Below are positions 1 through 11,946 of a stretch of DNA of 64,000 nt, piece by piece. Numbering within the stretch: position 1 is the first letter of the stretch; each line of letters begins with the position of its first letter. The notes under the pieces were generated by a model. It made no database searches. It was not told the DNA's origin and saw only the letters and a program-made list of their open reading frames with translations. The translations under genes and the position numbers were made by a program. Source of the stretch: Colletes latitarsis (Eukaryota; Arthropoda; Insecta; Hymenoptera; Colletidae); contig NW_027488367.1 of NCBI RefSeq assembly GCF_051014445.1, forward strand, positions 24,103,501 to 24,167,500, in the 5' to 3' direction.

Positions 1-180
1 GTTTGGATCACATAGTAATGTGGTACCACACTGAAATATTCAATTAAACCTGGTCTTGATAAATATTTGAGAGGATGACGCATGTTAGGTCTGGGTTAGG
101 TCTAGGATTTGCCCTCAGCAGGCTCATACTTTCGCATATTTCTCATACTTCAAGGCTAGATCCTGGGCTATTTCTGAATT

Positions 181-356
181 GGATCACGTAGTAAAGTGGT
201 ACCACACTGAAACATTCAATGAAACCTGGTCTGGATAAATATTTTAGAGGACAACGCATCTTAGGTCTGGGATAGGTCTAAGACTTGCCCTCATCAGGCT
301 CACAGTTTCGCGTTTTTCATATACTTGTTCAACAGATCCTGGGTTTTTTCTGGTTT
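181..356 (+). repeat. Representative satellite monomer (176 bp)
   Basis: This copy shows the unit's parts. It opens with ggatcacgtag. The palindromic GTGGTACCAC core follows at 196-205, and an A/T-rich stretch containing AATATTTTAG at about 238-247. Next come ACGCA, then two TAGGTCT-type elements 11 bp apart, then CCCTCATCAGG and a subtype-D variable segment (CGCGTTTTTCA). It ends with a GGG-T6-C tract before the next ggatcac at 357. The length of 176 is close to one nucleosome repeat, as in many centromeric satellites. Because 176 is not divisible by 3, no reading frame persists across copies. Confidence 0.95.
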
Positions 357-371
357 GGATCACGAAGTAGT

Positions 372-381
372 GTGGAACCAC
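372..381. other. Palindrome variant with intact arms: GTGG-AA-CCAC
   Basis: Here the central TA of the palindrome is AA, while both 4-bp inverted arms GTGG and CCAC are unchanged. Confidence 0.85.
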
Positions 382-1250
382 ACTGAAACCGTCCATTAAA
401 CCTGGTTTCGCTCAATATTTTAGAGGATAACACATGTTAGGTCTAGGTTAGGTCTGGGATTTGCTCTCATCAGGCTCATTCTTTCGCATATGTCTCATAC
501 TTGATGGCTAGATCCTGGGCTTTTTCTGGATTGCATCACGTAGTAACGTAGTACCACACTGAAACAGTCAACGAAACCTGGTTTCCATCAATATTTTAGA
601 GGACAACGCAAGTTAGGTCTAGGTAAGGCCTGAGATTTTCACTGATCAGACTCATACATTCGCATTCTTCACATACTTGTTGAACGGATCCTGGGTTTTT
701 TCTGGTTTGGATCACGTAGTAATGTGGTACCACACTGAAACATTCTATTAAACCTGGTCTTGATAAATATTTTAGAGGATAACGCATGTTAGGTCTGGGT
801 TACGTCTAGGATTTGCCCTGATCAGGCTCATATTTTCGCATATTTCTCATACTTCATGGCTAGATCCTGGGCTGTTTCTGCATTGTTTCACGTAGTAATG
901 TGGTACCACGCTGAAACAGTCAATAAAACCTGGTTTCGATGAATATTTTAGAGGATAACGCAAGTTAGGTCTGGGATAGGTCTAGGATTTGCCCTCTTCA
1001 GGCCCTTACTATCGCATATATCTCATACGTCATGGCTAGATCCCGGGCTATTTCTGGATTGGATCACGTAGTAAAGTGGTACCACACTGAAACATTCAAT
1101 GAAACCTGGTCTGGATAAATATTTTAGAGGATAACGCATCTTAGGTCTGGGTTAGGTCTAAGATTTGCCCTCATCAGGCTCACAGTTTCGCGTTTTTCAC
1201 ATACTTGTTGAACAGATCCTGGGTTTTTTCTGGTTTGGATCACGTAGTAA

Positions 1251-1262
1251 TGTGGTACCACA
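1251..1262. other. Conserved 12-bp palindrome TGTGGTACCACA (example copy)
   Basis: The 12 bases are their own reverse complement and include a GGTACC (KpnI/Acc65I) site. The same element is present, perfect or nearly so, in most monomers of the window at monomer positions 15-26. It is the strongest dyad in the unit. Dyad-rich satellites are described at centromeres that lack the CENP-B box, and a dimeric DNA-binding protein would be a natural ligand. Neither role can be shown from sequence alone. Confidence 0.9.
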
Positions 1263-1519
1263 CTAAAACAGTCAATTAAACCTGGTTTCGATCAATATTT
1301 TGGAGGATAACGCAAGTTTGGACTGGGATAGGTCTGGGGTTTGCTCTCATCAGGCTCATTCTTTCGCATATTTCTCATACTTGATGGCTAGATCCTGAGC
1401 TTTTTCTGGATTGCATCACGTAGTAATGAAGTACAGCACTGAAACAGTCAATTAAACCTGGTTTCCATCAATATTTTAGAGGACAGCGCATGTTAGGTCT
1501 AGGTTAGGCCTGGGATTTG

Positions 1520-1531
1520 CCCTGATCAGGG
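1520..1531. other. Isolated 12-bp palindrome CCCTGATCAGGG
   Basis: In most monomers this site reads CCCTCATCAGGG or CCCTCATCAGGC. Here one base change makes a perfect 12-bp dyad. I noticed the perfect form only in this subtype-E monomer, so it is probably a chance variant. Confidence 0.8.
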
Positions 1532-1956
1532 TCATACTTTCGCAGTTTTAACATACATGTTGACCTGATCGAGGGTTTTTTCTGCTTTGGATCACGTAGT
1601 AAAGTGGTACAACACTGAAACAGTCCATTAAACCTGGTTTGGATCAATATTTTAGAGGATAACGCATGTTAGGTCTGGGTTACGTCTAGGATTTGCCCTC
1701 ATCAGGCTCATACTTTCGCATATTTCTCATACTTCATGGCTAGATCCTGGGCTGTTTCTGCATTGTATCACGTAGTAATGTGGTACCACACTAAAACAGT
1801 AAATTGAACCTGGTTTCGATCAATATTTTAGAGGATCACGCAACCTAGGTCTGGGATAGGTCTGGGATTAGCCCTCATCAGACTCATACTTTCGCACACT
1901 TCACATACTCGTTGACAAGATCCTGGGTTTTTTTCTGGCTTGGATCACGTAGTAAT

Positions 1957-1966
1957 GTGGTTCCAC
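1957..1966. other. Palindrome variant with intact arms: GTGG-TT-CCAC
   Basis: The central dinucleotide is TT and both arms are kept. This form follows subtype-C monomers ('cttggatcacgtag' context) and recurs in every copy of that pair, for example near 3,014, 4,955, 8,299 and 18,512. Confidence 0.85.
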
Positions 1967-2022
1967 ACCGAAGCAGTCGATTAAACTTGGCTTCGATCAA
2001 TATTTTAGAGGATAACGCAAGT

Positions 2023-2044
2023 TAGGTCTGGGATAGGTCTGGGA
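2023..2044 (+). repeat. Internal 11-bp tandem duplication inside the monomer
   Basis: TAGGTCTGGGA occurs twice head to tail with no spacer (2023-2033 and 2034-2044). Most monomers carry this pair, often with single substitutions (for example TTAGGTCTAGG followed by TTAGGTCTGGG). The 11-bp pitch is close to one DNA helical turn, so both copies face the same side of the helix. The pair is also a slippage site: one unit has been lost in the monomer at about 29.5 kb. Confidence 0.9.
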
Positions 2045-2305
2045 TTTGCCCTCATCAGGCTCATACTTTCGCGTTTTTCACATACGTGTTGAACGGATCA
2101 CGGGTTTTTTCTGGTTTGGTTCACGTAGTAATGTGGTACCACGCTGAAACAGTCAATTAAACCTGGTTTCGATCAATATTTTAGAGGATAACGCAAGTTA
2201 GGTCTGGGATAGGTCTAGGATTTGCCCTCATCAGGCTCTTACTATCGCATATTACTCATACTTCATGGCTAGATCCTGGGCTATTTCTGGTTTGGATCAC
2301 GTAGT

Positions 2306-2321
2306 AGTGTGGTACCACACT
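2306..2321. other. Extended 16-bp form of the monomer palindrome
   Basis: In monomers where the usual 'gtaatgtgg' is 'gtagtgtgg', one A-to-G change extends the dyad to AGTGTGGTACCACACT, a perfect 16-bp palindrome. The same form is seen near 9,703, 25,203, 29,948, 40,352 and 45,630. Confidence 0.9.
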
Positions 2322-2659
2322 GAAACAGTCCATTAAACCTGGTTTCGCTCAATATTTTAGAGGATAACGCATGTTAGGTCTAGGTTAGCCCTGGGATTTT
2401 CACCCATCAGACTCATACTTTCGCATTCTTCTTATACTTGTTGAACTGATCCTGGGTTTTTTCTGGTTTGGATCACGTAGTAATGTGGTACCTCACTGAC
2501 ACAGTCGATTAAACCTGGTTTCGATCAATATTTTAGTGGATAACGCAAGTTAGGTCTAGGTTAGGCCCGGGATTTTCACTCATCAGACTCATATTTCGCA
2601 TTCTTCACATACTTGTTGAACGGATCCTGGGTTTTTTCTGGTTTGGATCACGTAGTAAT

Positions 2660-2669
2660 GTGGGTCCAC
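2660..2669. other. Palindrome variant with intact arms: GTGG-GT-CCAC
   Basis: The central dinucleotide is GT and the arms GTGG/CCAC are kept. The same form is seen near 10,058, 20,805 and 37,002. Confidence 0.85.
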
Positions 2670-5600
2670 ACTGAAACAATCAACTAAACCTGGTCTTGAT
2701 AAATATTTTAGAGGATAACGCATGTTAGGTCTGGGATAGGTCTGGGATTTGCCCTCATCAGACTCATACTTTCGCACACTTCACATACTTGTTAAACAGA
2801 TCCTGGGTTTTTTCTGGTTTGGATCACGTAGTAATGTGGTAGCACACTAATACAGTTAATTAAACCTGGTTTCGATCAATATTTTAGAGGATCACGCAAG
2901 CTGGGTCTGGGATAGGTCTGGGATTAGCCCTCATCAGACTCATACTTTCGCACACTTTACATACTCGTTGACAAGACCCTGGGTTTTTTTCTGGCTTGGA
3001 TCACGTAGTAATGTGGTTCCACACTGAAACAGTCGATTAAACTTGGCTTCGATCAATATTTTAGAGGATAACGCAAGTTAGGTCTGGGATAGGTCTGGGA
3101 TTTGCCCTCATCAGGCTCATACTTTCGCGTTTTTCACATACTTGTTGAACGGATCCTGGGTTTTTTCTGGTTTGGTTCACGTAGTAATGTGGTACCACGC
3201 TGAAACAGTCAATTAAACCTGGTTTCGATCAATATTTTAGAGGATAACGCATGTTAGGTCTAGGTTAGGCCTGGGATTTTCACTCATCAGACTCATACTT
3301 TCGCATTCTTCACATACTTGTCGAACTGATCCTGGGTTTTTTGTGGTTTGGAACACGTAGTAATGTGGTACCACACTGAAACAGTCGATTAAACCTGGTC
3401 TTGATAAATATTTTAGAGGATAACGCATGTAAGGTCTAGGTTAGCCGTGGGATTTTCACTCATCAGACTCATACTTTCGCATATTTCTCATACTTCATGG
3501 CTAGATCCTGGGCTATTTCTGGATTGGATCACGTAGTAAAGTGGTACCACACTGAAACATTCAATGAAACCTGGTCTGGAAAAAAATTTTAGAGGATAAC
3601 GCATGTTAGGTCAAGGTTAGGTCTAAGATTTGCCCTCATCAGGCTCACAGTTTCGCGTTTTTCACATACTTGTTGAACAGATCCTGGGTTTTTTCTGGTT
3701 TGTATCACGTAGTCATGTGGTACCACACTGAAACAGTCGATTAAACCTGGTTTCGATCAATATCTTAGAGGATAACGCAAGTTAAGTCTGGGATTGGCCT
3801 GGGATTTGACCTCATCAGACTCATACTTTCGCACACTTCACATACTCGTTGAACAGATCCTGGGTTATTTTCTGGTTTGGATCACATAGTAATGTGGTAC
3901 CACACTGAAACAGTCGATTAAACCAGGTTTCGATCAATATTTTTGAGGACAACGCATGTTAGGTCTATGTTAGGCCTGGGATTTTCACTCATCAGACTCA
4001 TACTTTCGCATTCTTCACATACTTGTCGAACTGATCCTGGGTTTTTTGTGGTTTGGATCACGTAGTAATGTGGTACCACACTGAAACATTCAATTAAACC
4101 TGGTCTTGATAAATATTTTAGAGGATAACGCATGATAGGTCTGGGATAGGTCTGGGATTAGCCCTCATCAGACTCATACTTTCGCACACTTCACATACTC
4201 GTCGACGAGATCCTGGGTTTTTTTCTAGTTTGGATCACGCAGTAATGTGGTACCACACTGAAACAGTCGATTAAACCTGGTTTCGATCAATATTTTTGAG
4301 GATAACGCATGTTAGGTCTGGGATAAGTCTGGGATTAGCCCTCATCAGACTCATACTTTCGCTTTCTTCACATACTTGTTGAACGGATCCTGGGCTTTTT
4401 ATGGATTGCATCACGTAGTAATGTAGTACCACACTGAAACAGTCAATGAAAACTGGTTTCCATCAATATTTTAGAGGACAACGCAAGTTAGGTCTAGGTA
4501 AGGCCTGAGATTTTCACTGATCAGACTCATACATTCGCATTCTTAACATACTGGTTGAACGGATCCTGGGTTTTTTCTGGTTTGGATCACGTAGTAATGT
4601 GGTACCACACTGAAACATTCAATTAAACCTGGTCTTGATAATTATTTTAGAGGATAACGCATGTTAGGTCTGGGTTACGTCTAGGATTTGCCCTCATCAG
4701 GCTCATACTTTCGCATATTTCTCATACTTCATGGCTAGATCCTGGGCTGTTTCTGCATTGTATCACGTAGTAATGTGGTACCACACTAAAACAGTAAATT
4801 AAACCTGGTTTCGATCAATATTTTAGAGGATCACGCAAGCTAGGTCTGGGATAGGTCTGGGATTAGCCCTCATCAGACTCATACTTTCGCACACTTCACA
4901 TACTCGTTGACAAGATCCTGGGTTTTTTTCTGGCTTGGATCACGTAGTAATGTGGTTCCACACTGAAACAGTCGATTAAACTTGGCTTCGATCAATATTT
5001 TAGAGGATAACGCAAGTTAGGTCTGGGATAGGTCTGGGATTTGCCCTCGTCAGGCTCATACTTTCGCGTTTTTCACATACTTGTTGAACGGATCCTGGGT
5101 TTTTCCTGGTTTGGGTCACGTAGTAATGTGGTACCACACTGAAACATTCAATTAAACCTGGTCTTCATAAATATTTTAGAGGATAACGCATGTCAGGTCG
5201 GGGTTACGTCTAGGATTTGCCCTCATCAGGCTCATACTTTCGCATATTTCTCATACTTCATGGCTAGATCCTGGGCTGTTTCTGCATTGTATCACGTAGT
5301 AATGTGGTACCACGCTGAAACTGTCAATTAAACCTGGTTTCGATCAATATTTTAGAGGATAACGCAAGTTAGGTCTGGCATAGGTCTGGGATTCGCCCTC
5401 ATCAGGCTCATACTTTCGCACACTTCACATACTCGTTGACAAGATCCTGGGTTTTTTTCTGGCTTGGATCACGTAGTAATGTGGTTCCACACCGAAGCAG
5501 TCGATTAAACTTGGCTTCGATCAATATTTTAGAGGATAACGCAAGTTAGGTCTGGGATAGGTCTGGGATTTGCCCTCATCAGGCTCATACTTTCGCAGTT

Positions 5601-6150
5601 TTAACATACATGTTGACCTGATCGAGGGTTTTTTCTGCTTTGGATCACGTAGTAAAGTGGTACCACACTGAAACAGTCCATTAAACCTGGTTTGGATCAA
5701 TATTTTAGAGGATAACGCATGTTACGTCTAGGTTAGGTCTGGGATTTTCGCTCATGAGACTCATACATTCGCATTCTTCACATACTTGTTGAACGGATCC
5801 TGGGTTTTTTCTGGTTTGGTTCATGTAGTAATGTGGTACCACACTGAAACATTCAATTAAACCTGGTCTTGATAAATATTTTAGAGGATAACGCATGTTA
5901 GGTCGGGGTTACGTCTAGGATTTGCCCTCATCAGGCTCATACTTTCTCATATTTCTCATACTTCATGGCTAGATCCTGGGCTGTTTCTGCATTGTATCAC
6001 GTAGTAATGTGGTACCACGCTGAAACAGTCAATTAAACCTGGTTTCGATCAATATTTTAGAGGATAACGCAAGTTAGGTCTGGCATAGGTCTGGGATTCG
6101 CCCTCATCAGGCTCATACTTTCGCACACTTCACATACTCGTTGAACAGAT

Positions 6151-6860
6151 CCTGCGTTATTTTCTGGTTTGGATCACACAGTAATGTGGTACCACACTGA
6201 AACATTCAATTAAACCTGGTCTTCATAAATATTTTAGAGGATAACGCATGTTAGGTCTGGGTTAGGTCTAGGATTTGCCCTCATCAGGCTCATACTTTCG
6301 CATATTTCTCATACTTCATGGCTAGATCCTGGGCTATTTCTGGATTGGATCACGTAGTAAAGTGGTACCACACTGAAACATTCAATGAAACCTGGTCTGG
6401 ATAAATATTTTAGAGGACAACGCATCTTAGGTCTGAGTTAGGTCTAAGATTTGCCCTCATCAGGCTCACAGTTTCGCGTTTTTCACATACTTGTTGAACA
6501 GATCCTGGTTTTTTTCTGGTTTGGATCACGAAGTAGTGTGGTACCACACAGAAACAGTCCATTAAACCTGGTTTCGCTCAAATTTTTAGAGGATAACGCA
6601 TGTTAGGTCTAGATTAGGTCTGGGATTTGCTCTCATCAGGCTCATTCTTTCGCATATTTCTCATACTTGATGGCTATATCCTGGGCTTTTTCTGGATTGC
6701 ATCACGTAGTAACGTATTACCACACTGAAACAGTCAATGAAACCTGGTTTCCATCAATATTTTAGAGGACAACGCAAGTTAGGTCTAGGTAAGGCCTGAG
6801 ATTTTCACTGATCAGACTCATACTTTCGCCTTCTTCACATACTTGTTGAACGGATCCTGG
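6151..6860 (+). repeat. Four-to-five-monomer cassette, one of six copies
   Basis: An ordered set of monomers marked in turn by 'cctgcgttat', 'cttcataaat', 'gacaacgcatcttagg', 'cacgaagtagtg' and 'gtaacgta' occurs here. It also occurs at about 1-640 (diverged), 10,200-10,900, 20,941-21,740, 33,618-34,330 and 37,137-37,940. A truncated version begins at about 15,130 and is broken at about 15,236. The cassette moves as a unit inside the larger blocks. Confidence 0.82.
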
Positions 6861-7360
6861 GTTTTTTCTGGTTTGGAACACGTAGTAATGTGGTACCACA
6901 CTGAAACATTCAATTAAACCTGGTCTTGATAAATATTTTAGAGAATAACGCATGTTAGGTCTGGGTTAGGTCTAGGATTTGCCCTCATCAGGATCATACT
7001 TTCGCATATTTCTCATACTTCATGGCTAGATCCTGGGCTATTTCTGGATTGGATCACGTAGTAAAGTGGTACCACACTGAAACATTCAATGCAACCTGGT
7101 CTGGATAAAAATTTTAGAGGATAACGCATGTTAGGTCAAGGTTAGGTCTAAGATTTGCCCTCATCAGGCTCACAGTTTCGCGTTTTTCACATACTTGTCG
7201 AACAGATCCTGGGTTTTTTGTGGTTTGGATCACGTAGTAATGTGGTACCACACTGAAACATTCAATTAAACCTGGTCTTGATAAATATTTTAGAGGATAA
7301 CGCATGTTAGGTCTGGGATAGGTCTGGGATTAGCCCTCATCAGACTCATACTTTCGCTTT

Positions 7361-7370
7361 CTTCATACTT
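7361..7370 (+). other. Two-base deletion giving a 174-bp monomer (lineage marker)
   Basis: The usual 'cttcacatactt' reads 'cttcatactt'. The identical shortened form is at about 17,571-17,583 and 34,828-34,838, so these three monomers descend from one event. Confidence 0.9.
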
Positions 7371-9230
7371 GTTGAACGGATCCTGGGCTTTTTCTGGATT
7401 GCATCACGTAGTAATGTAGTACCACACTGAAACAGTCAATGAAACCTGGTTTCCATCAATATTTTAGAGGACAACGCAAGTTAGGTCTAGGTAAGGCCTG
7501 AGATTTTCACTGATCAGACTCATACATTCGCATTCTTCACATACTTGTTGAACGGATCCTGGGTTTTTTCTGGTTTGGATCACGTAGTAATGTGGTACCA
7601 CACTGAAACATTCAATTAACCCTGGTCTTGATAAATATTTTAGAGGATAACGCATGTTAGGTCTGGGTTACGTCTAGGATTTGCCCTCATCAGGCTCATA
7701 CTTTCGCATATTTCTCATACTTCATGGCTAGATCCTGGGCTGTTTCTGCATTGTATCACGTAGTAATGTGGTACCACGCTGAAACAGTCAATTAACCTTG
7801 GTTTCGATCAATATTTTAGAGGATAACGCAAGTTAGGTCTGGGATAGGTCTAGGATTTGCCCTCATCAGGCTCTTACTATCGCATATTACTCATACTTCA
7901 TGGCTAGATCCTGGGCTATTTCTGGATTGGATCACGTAATAAAGTGGTACCACACTGAAACATTCAATGAAACCTGTTCTGGATAAATATTTTAGAGGAT
8001 AACGCATCTTAGGTCTGGGTTAGGTCTAAGATTTGCCCTCATCAGGCTCACAGTTTCGCGTTTTTCACATACTTGTTAAACAGATCCTGGGTTTTTTCTG
8101 GTTTGGATCACGTAGTAATGTGGTAGCACACTAATACAGTTAATTAAACCTGGTTTCGATCAATATTTTAGAGGATCACGCAAGCTGGGTCTGGGATAGG
8201 TCTGGGATTAGCCCTCATCAGACTCACACTTTCGCACACTTCACATACTCGTTGACAAGACCCTGGGTTTTTTTCTGGCTTGGATCACGTAGTAATGTGG
8301 TTCCACACTGAAACAGTCGATTAAACTTGGCTTCGATCAATATTTTAGAGGATAACGCAAGTTAGGTCTGGGATAGGTCTGGGATTTGCCCTCATCAGGC
8401 TCATACTTTCGCGTTTTTCACATACTTGTTGAACGGATCCTGGGTTTTTTCTGGTTTGGTTCACGTAGTAATGTGGTACCACGCTGAAACAGTCAATTAA
8501 ACCTGGTTTCCATCAATATTTTAGAGGATAACGCATGTTAGGTCTAGGTTAGGCCTGGGATTTTCACTCATCAGACTCATACTTTCGCATTCTTCACATA
8601 CTTGTCGAACTGATCCTGGGTTTTTTGTGGTTTGGAACACGTAGTAATGTGGTACCACACTGAAACATTCAATTAAACCTGGTCTTGATAAATATTTTAG
8701 AGGATAACGCATGTAAGGTCTAGGTTAGCCGTGGGATTTTCACTCATCAGACTCATACTTTCGCATATTTCTCATACTTCATGGCTAGATCCTGGGCTAT
8801 TTCTGGATTGGATCACGTAGTAAAGTGGTACCACACTGAAACATTCAATGAAACCTGGTCTGGAAAAAAATTTTAGAGGATAACGCATGTTAGGTCAAGG
8901 TTAGGTCTAAGATTTGCCCTCATCAGGCTCACAGTTTCGCGTTTTTCACATACTTGTTGAACAGATCCTGGGTTTTTTCTGGTTTGTATCACGCAGTACT
9001 GTGGTACCACACTGAAACAGTCCATTAAACCTGGTTTGGATCAATATTTTAGAGGATAACGCATGTTAGGTCTAGGTTAGGCCTGGGATTTTCACTCATC
9101 AGACTCATACTTTCGCATTCTTCACATACTTGTCGAACTGATCCTGGGTTTTTTGTGGTTTGGATCACGTAGTAATGTGGTACCACACTGAAACATTCAA
9201 TTAAACCTGGTCTTGATAAATATTTTAGAG

Positions 9231-11816
9231 GATCACGCAAGCTGGGTCTGGGATAGGTCTGGGATTAGCCCTCATCAGGCTCATACTTTCGCACACTTCA
9301 CATACTCGTTGACAAGACCCTGGGTTTTTTTCTGGCTTGGATCACGTAGTAATGTGGTTCCACACTGAAACAGTCGATTAAACTTGGCTTCGATCAATAT
9401 TTTAGAGGATAACGCAAGTTAGGTCTGGGATAGGTCTGGGATTTGCCCTCATCAGGCTCATACTTTCGCGTTTTTCACATACTTGTTGAACGGATCCTGG
9501 GTTTTTTCTGGTTTGGTTCACGTAGTAATGTGGTACCACGCTGAAACAGTCAATTAAACCTGGTTTCGATCAATATTTTAGAGGATAACGCAAGTTAGGT
9601 CTGGCATAGGTCTGGGATTCGCCCTCATCAGGCTCATACTTTCGCGTTTTTCACATACTTGTTGAACAGATCCTGGGTTTTTTCTGGTTTGTATCACGTA
9701 GTAGTGTGGTACCACACTGAAACAGTCCATTAAACCTGGTTTGGATCAATATTTTAGAGGATAACGCATGTTAGGTCCAGATTAGGTCTGGGATTTTCGC
9801 TCATGAGACTCATACTTTCGCATTCTTCACATACTTGTTGAACGGATCCAGGGTTTTTTCTGGTTTGGTTCATGTAGTAATGTGGTACCACACTGAAACA
9901 GTCGATTAAACCAGGTTTCGATCAATATTTTTGAGGATAACGCATGTTAGGTCTAGGTTAGGCCTGGGATTTTCACTCATCAGACTCATACTTTCGCATT
10001 CTTCACATACCTGTTGAACGGATCCTGGGTTTTTTCTGGTTTGGATCACGTAGTAATGTGGGTCCACACTGAAACAATCAACTAAACCTGGTCTTGATAA
10101 ATATTTTAGAGGATAACGCATGTTAGGTCTGGGATAGGTCTGGGATTTGCCCTCATCAGACTCATACTTTCGCACACTTCACATACTCGTTGAACAGATC
10201 CTGCGTTATGTTCTGGTTTGGATCACACAGTAATGTGGTACCACACTGAAACATTCAATTAAACCTGGTCTTCATAAATATTTTAGAGGATAACGCATGT
10301 TAGGTCTGGGTTAGGTCTAGGATTTGCCCTCATCAGGCTCATACTTTCGCATATTTCTCATACTTCATGGCTAGATCCTGGGCTATTTCTGGATTGGATC
10401 ACGTAGTAAAGTGGTACCACACTGAAACATTCAATGAAACCTGGTCTGGATAAATATTTTAGAGGACAACGCATCTTAGGTCTGGGTTAGGTCTAAGATT
10501 TGCCCTCATCAGGCTCACAGTTTCGCGTTTTTCACATACTTGTTGAACAGATCCTGGTTTTTTTCTGGTTTGGATCACGAAGAAGTGTGGTACCACACTG
10601 AAACAGTCCATTAAACCTGGTTTCGCTCAAATTTTTAGAGGATAACGCATGTTAGGTCTAGATTAGGTCTGGGATTTGCTCTCATCAGGCTCATTCTTTC
10701 GCATATTTCTCATACTTGATGGCTATATCCTGGGCTTTTTCTGGATTGCATCACGTAGTAACGTAGTACCACACTGAAACAGTCAATGAAACCTGGTTTC
10801 CATCAATATTTTAGAGGACAACGCAAGTTAGGTCTAGGTAAGGCCTGAGATTTTCACTGATCAGACTCATACTTTCGCCTTCTTCACATACTTGTTGAAC
10901 GGATCCTGGGTTTTTTCTAGTTTGGTTCACGTAGTAATGTGGTACCTCACTGACACAGTCGATTAAACCTGGTTTCGATCAATATTTTAGAGGATAACGC
11001 AAGTTAGGTCTAGGTTAGGCCCGGGATTTTCACTCATCAGACTCATATTTCGCATTCTTCACATACTTGTTGAACGGATCCAGGGTTTTTTCTGGTTTGG
11101 TTCATGTAGTAATGTGGTACCACACTGAAACAGTCGATTAAACCAGGTTTCGATCAATATTTTTGAGGATAACGCATGTTAGGTCTAGGTTAGGCCTGGG
11201 ATTTTCACTCATCAGACTCATACTTTCGCATTCTTCACATACCTGTTGAACGGATCCTGGGTTTTTTCTGGTTTGGATCACGTAGTAATGTGGGTCCACA
11301 CTGAAACAATCAACTAAACCTGGCCTTCATAAATATTTTAGAGGATAACGCATGTTAGGTCTGGGTTACGTCTAGGATTTGCCCTCATCAGGCTCATACT
11401 TTCGCATATTTCTCATACTTCATGGCTAGATCCTGGGCTGTTTCTGCATTGTATCACGTAGTAATGTGGTACCACGCTGAAACAGTCAATTAAACCTGGT
11501 TTCGATCAATATTTTAGAGGATAACGCAAGTTAGGTCTGGCATAGGTCTGGGATTCGCCCTCATCAGGCTCATACTTTCGCGTTTTTCACATACTTGTTG
11601 AACAGATCCTGGGTTTTTTCTGGTTTGGATCACGTAGTAATGTGGTACCTCACTGACACAGTCGATTAAACCTGGTTTCGATCAATATTTTAGAGGATAA
11701 CGCAAGTTAGGTCTAGGTTAGGCCCGGGATTTTCACTCATCAGACTCATATTTCGCATTCTTCACATACTTGTTGAACGGATCCAGGGTTTTTTCTGGTT
11801 TGGTTCATGTAGTAAT
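9231..11816 (+). repeat. Mosaic satellite stretch after block A copy 1
   Basis: The first part (9,231-9,600) repeats the monomers seen at about 2,890-3,250 (offset 6,341) and at about 8,174-8,540 (offset 1,057, six monomers). Then come monomers with 'ggatccaggg' and 'ttcatgtag', a copy of the cassette (10,200-10,900), and a short 4-monomer repeat. It reads as a patchwork of pieces found elsewhere rather than one block copy. Confidence 0.75.
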
Positions 11817-11946
11817 GTGGTACCACACTGAAACAGTCGATTAAACCAGGTTTCGATCAATATTTTTGAGGATAACGCATGTTAGGTCTAGGTTAGGCCT
11901 GGGATTTTCACTCATCAGACTCATACTTTCGCATTCTTCACATACT
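10940..11946 (+). repeat. Local 4-monomer-step repeat (offset 703 bp)
   Basis: 10,940-11,243 and 11,643-11,946 share 'ggtacctcactgacac', the 1-bp deletion 'catatttcgc' and 'ggatccaggg' at an offset of 703 bp (four monomers minus one base). A third instance of the 'ggatccaggg' and 'ttcatgtag' combination is at about 9,846-9,880, seven monomers (1,232 bp) upstream of the first. Confidence 0.8.

Larger units (their letters stand above)
1..1290 (+). repeat. Diverged copy of the segment at about 20,961-22,250
   Basis: The order of variant monomers matches 20,961-22,250 at an offset of 20,960 bp. Shared markers include 'cacgaagtagtg', 'gtaacgtagtacc', 'gacaacgcatcttagg', 'tgcattgtttcacg' and 'ttactatcgcat'. 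This copy carries more private substitutions than other block copies (for example GTGGAACCAC, 'accgtcc', 'gaggatgacg'), so it looks older or has escaped recent homogenisation. Confidence 0.8.
1291..2782 (+). repeat. Mixed satellite monomers between two blocks
   Basis: About eight monomers of subtypes A, E, C, D and B. This includes a subtype-E monomer at about 1,540-1,575 and two consecutive B monomers at 2,400-2,640. The second carries a 1-bp deletion ('catatttcgc' instead of 'catactttcgc') that is shared with copies near 11,045 and 11,748. No long block match was found across the whole stretch. Confidence 0.7.
2783..9230 (+). repeat. Higher-order block A, copy 1 (about 6.4 kb)
   Basis: About 36-37 monomers in a fixed order. 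From about 3.23 kb on, the block is matched almost base for base by 30.69-36.70 kb at an offset of 27,468, rising to 27,469 after one extra T in a T-tract near 35,560. Even private variants such as 'gaaactgtcaatt' (5,318 and 32,786) are shared. The left part (2,783-4,460) matches 12,292-13,970 at offset 9,509. The right part (about 6,980-9,230) matches about 17,194-19,444 at offset 10,214. The left edge is a chimeric monomer with a C-type head and a D-type tail; the right edge lies in 'gaggat(a/c)acgca' near 9,230. Confidence 0.88.
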
